From: Candidatus Heimdallarchaeota archaeon
Lineage (GTDB): Archaea > Asgardarchaeota > Heimdallarchaeia > Heimdallarchaeales > Heimdallarchaeaceae
Length of the DNA: 52,842 nucleotides
Assembly: GCA_023270155.1 (NCBI GenBank)
Contig: JAGLTB010000030.1
Location: forward strand, 1 to 52,842
Direction: 5' to 3'
Below are positions 52,283 to 52,842 of the stretch, one piece after another; position 1 is the first letter of the stretch; each line of letters starts with the position of its first letter. Position numbers and translations under genes: made by a program. The notes under the pieces were generated by a model. That model was not told the origin of the DNA. It saw nothing but the letters and a program-made list of their open reading frames with translations, and did not search any database.

Positions 52283-52842
52283 TTACAAATGAGATTTGTT
52301 TCGATTTTTTTTAGCAGCTTCTACTACTTTTGCAGCAATTTCTTCGTTTACAGAAAGTAGCTTTTTTATGTCCTCTACTTTTGCTGTTGCAATATTTTCA
52401 ATTATCTTGTATTCTTGTAAAAGAATCTGAACCTTAGCTTTTCCAATTCCCTTAATCGTTTCGAAAATTGTGTCCCTTACTGTTTTTCTTCTGAGTGTTT
52501 TATGATAGCTTATAGCAAACCTATGTGCTTCATCTCTTACATATTGAACTAATCGTAAAATTAGTGAACTTTGTTCAAATATTATAGGTGTATCCAACCA
52601 GTCAACAAAAATCTCTTCATTCTTTTTTGCTATACTAATTGCAGGAATATTGAGATTAAGTTTTTTTAGTACTTCTAGTGCTATATTTAATTGTCCTTTT
52701 CCACCATCAACTATTATGAGATCAGGTGAAGGATCCGTTTTCAGAACATCTGATGTATATCTTCTTGTCATTACTTCTCTCATCATTGCATAATCATCAG
52801 GATCAGTGTAATTTCTCCGAATCCTGAACCGTCTATACAATT
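52283..52842 (-). CDS. uvrC: excinuclease ABC subunit C, C-terminal part (5' end outside window)
   Basis: The frame is open to the window edge, so only about the last 186 residues are seen. They start with YRRFRI, continue through DDYAMMREVMTRRY, PDLIIVDGGKGQLNIALE (the RNase H-like endonuclease domain) and RDEAHRFAISYH, and end with two helix-hairpin-helix segments (IKGIGKAKVQILL). UvrC makes both incisions in nucleotide excision repair with UvrA and UvrB. In archaea the Uvr system is taken as bacterial in origin. With mutS-mutL it adds to the bacterial-type repair set here. Confidence 0.95.
   Translation of the reverse strand, partial: LYRRFRIRRNYTDPDDYAMMREVMTRRYTSDVLKTDPSPDLIIVDGGKGQLNIALEVLKKLNLNIPAISIAKKNEEIFVDWLDTPIIFEQSSLILRLVQYVRDEAHRFAISYHKTLRRKTVRDTIFETIKGIGKAKVQILLQEYKIIENIATAKVEDIKKLLSVNEEIAAKVVEAAKKNRNKSHL

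Noticed and set aside
1-52842. CRISPR array, insertion sequence, prophage or integrated plasmid
   Set aside because: No regularly spaced repeats, transposase, integrase or terminal repeats were seen, and gene content is largely housekeeping and surface functions.

Overview
The window looks like chromosomal DNA of an archaeon, AT-rich and densely coding. Archaeal markers are a glycerol-1-phosphate dehydrogenase (egsA), the archaeal CPSF1 ribonuclease/terminator, an A/V-type ATPase subunit E, TrmY, a UPF0179 protein, a NIP7-like PUA protein, a long archaeal FKBP and a tRNA gene with bulge-helix-bulge introns. Ribosomal protein eS26 argues against Euryarchaeota. Together with bacterial-looking mutS-mutL, uvrC and metK, an archaeosortase, a presenilin homologue, Yip1-type membrane proteins and an enlarged Trm112-like protein, it suggests an Asgard (Heimdallarchaeia-like) or related lineage. 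That placement is inference; no marker here settles it. Many genes start with TTG or GTG, often with a TATA-like box about 25-27 bases upstream (leaderless pattern). Genes inside operons tend to have GGAG or GGTGAT ribosome binding sites.

Layout. 1-4920: a surface-glycan block (two GT4 glycosyltransferases, an ArnD-like deacetylase, a WbpD-like acetyltransferase) with an archaeosortase and a small ribbon-helix-helix regulator. 5067-9294: a Yip1 membrane protein, an E1-like enzyme, a small helical protein and a large receptor-like membrane protein with a cytoplasmic coiled coil. 9430-15110: deoC, then mutS-mutL and a small membrane protein. 15127-18401: Trm112-like, sugar nucleotidyltransferase, a hypothetical protein, metK. 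18478-21599: a DUF1616-type membrane system split over three overlapping genes, then a metallophosphoesterase and an HD hydrolase. 21685-30215: FKBP, UPF0179, egsA, an RNA m5C methyltransferase with a NIP7-like partner, aCPSF1, an MCT-1-like PUA protein, an ArsR regulator and an M32 carboxypeptidase. 30289-34554: enolase, thiL, a second Yip1 protein, a lipoprotein-like surface protein, and tRNA-Arg(UCG).

34640-46345: a coiled-coil protein, a polytopic membrane protein, a solitary ATPase subunit E, tRNA m1A methyltransferase TrmI with a zinc-ribbon/winged-helix partner, a cDPGS-like GTPase, TrmY, eS26, PadR, a displaced uS19, a presenilin-like protease, an ECF S component coupled to a DUF4430 protein, a BFN-domain protein and a tail-anchored small protein. 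46390-52842: a MacB/Lol-type ABC transporter pair, a tandem-HTH regulator, a surface protein with a candidate sorting tail, and the 3' end of uvrC running off the window.

The most unusual item is the tRNA-Arg gene at 34430-34554. It has a canonical 37/38 intron and a second intron inside the T-loop (59/60), and removing both restores a normal tRNA with an encoded CCA. No CRISPR array, insertion sequence or prophage was seen, and no gap between genes exceeds 300 bases. No complete new defence or mobile system is evident.
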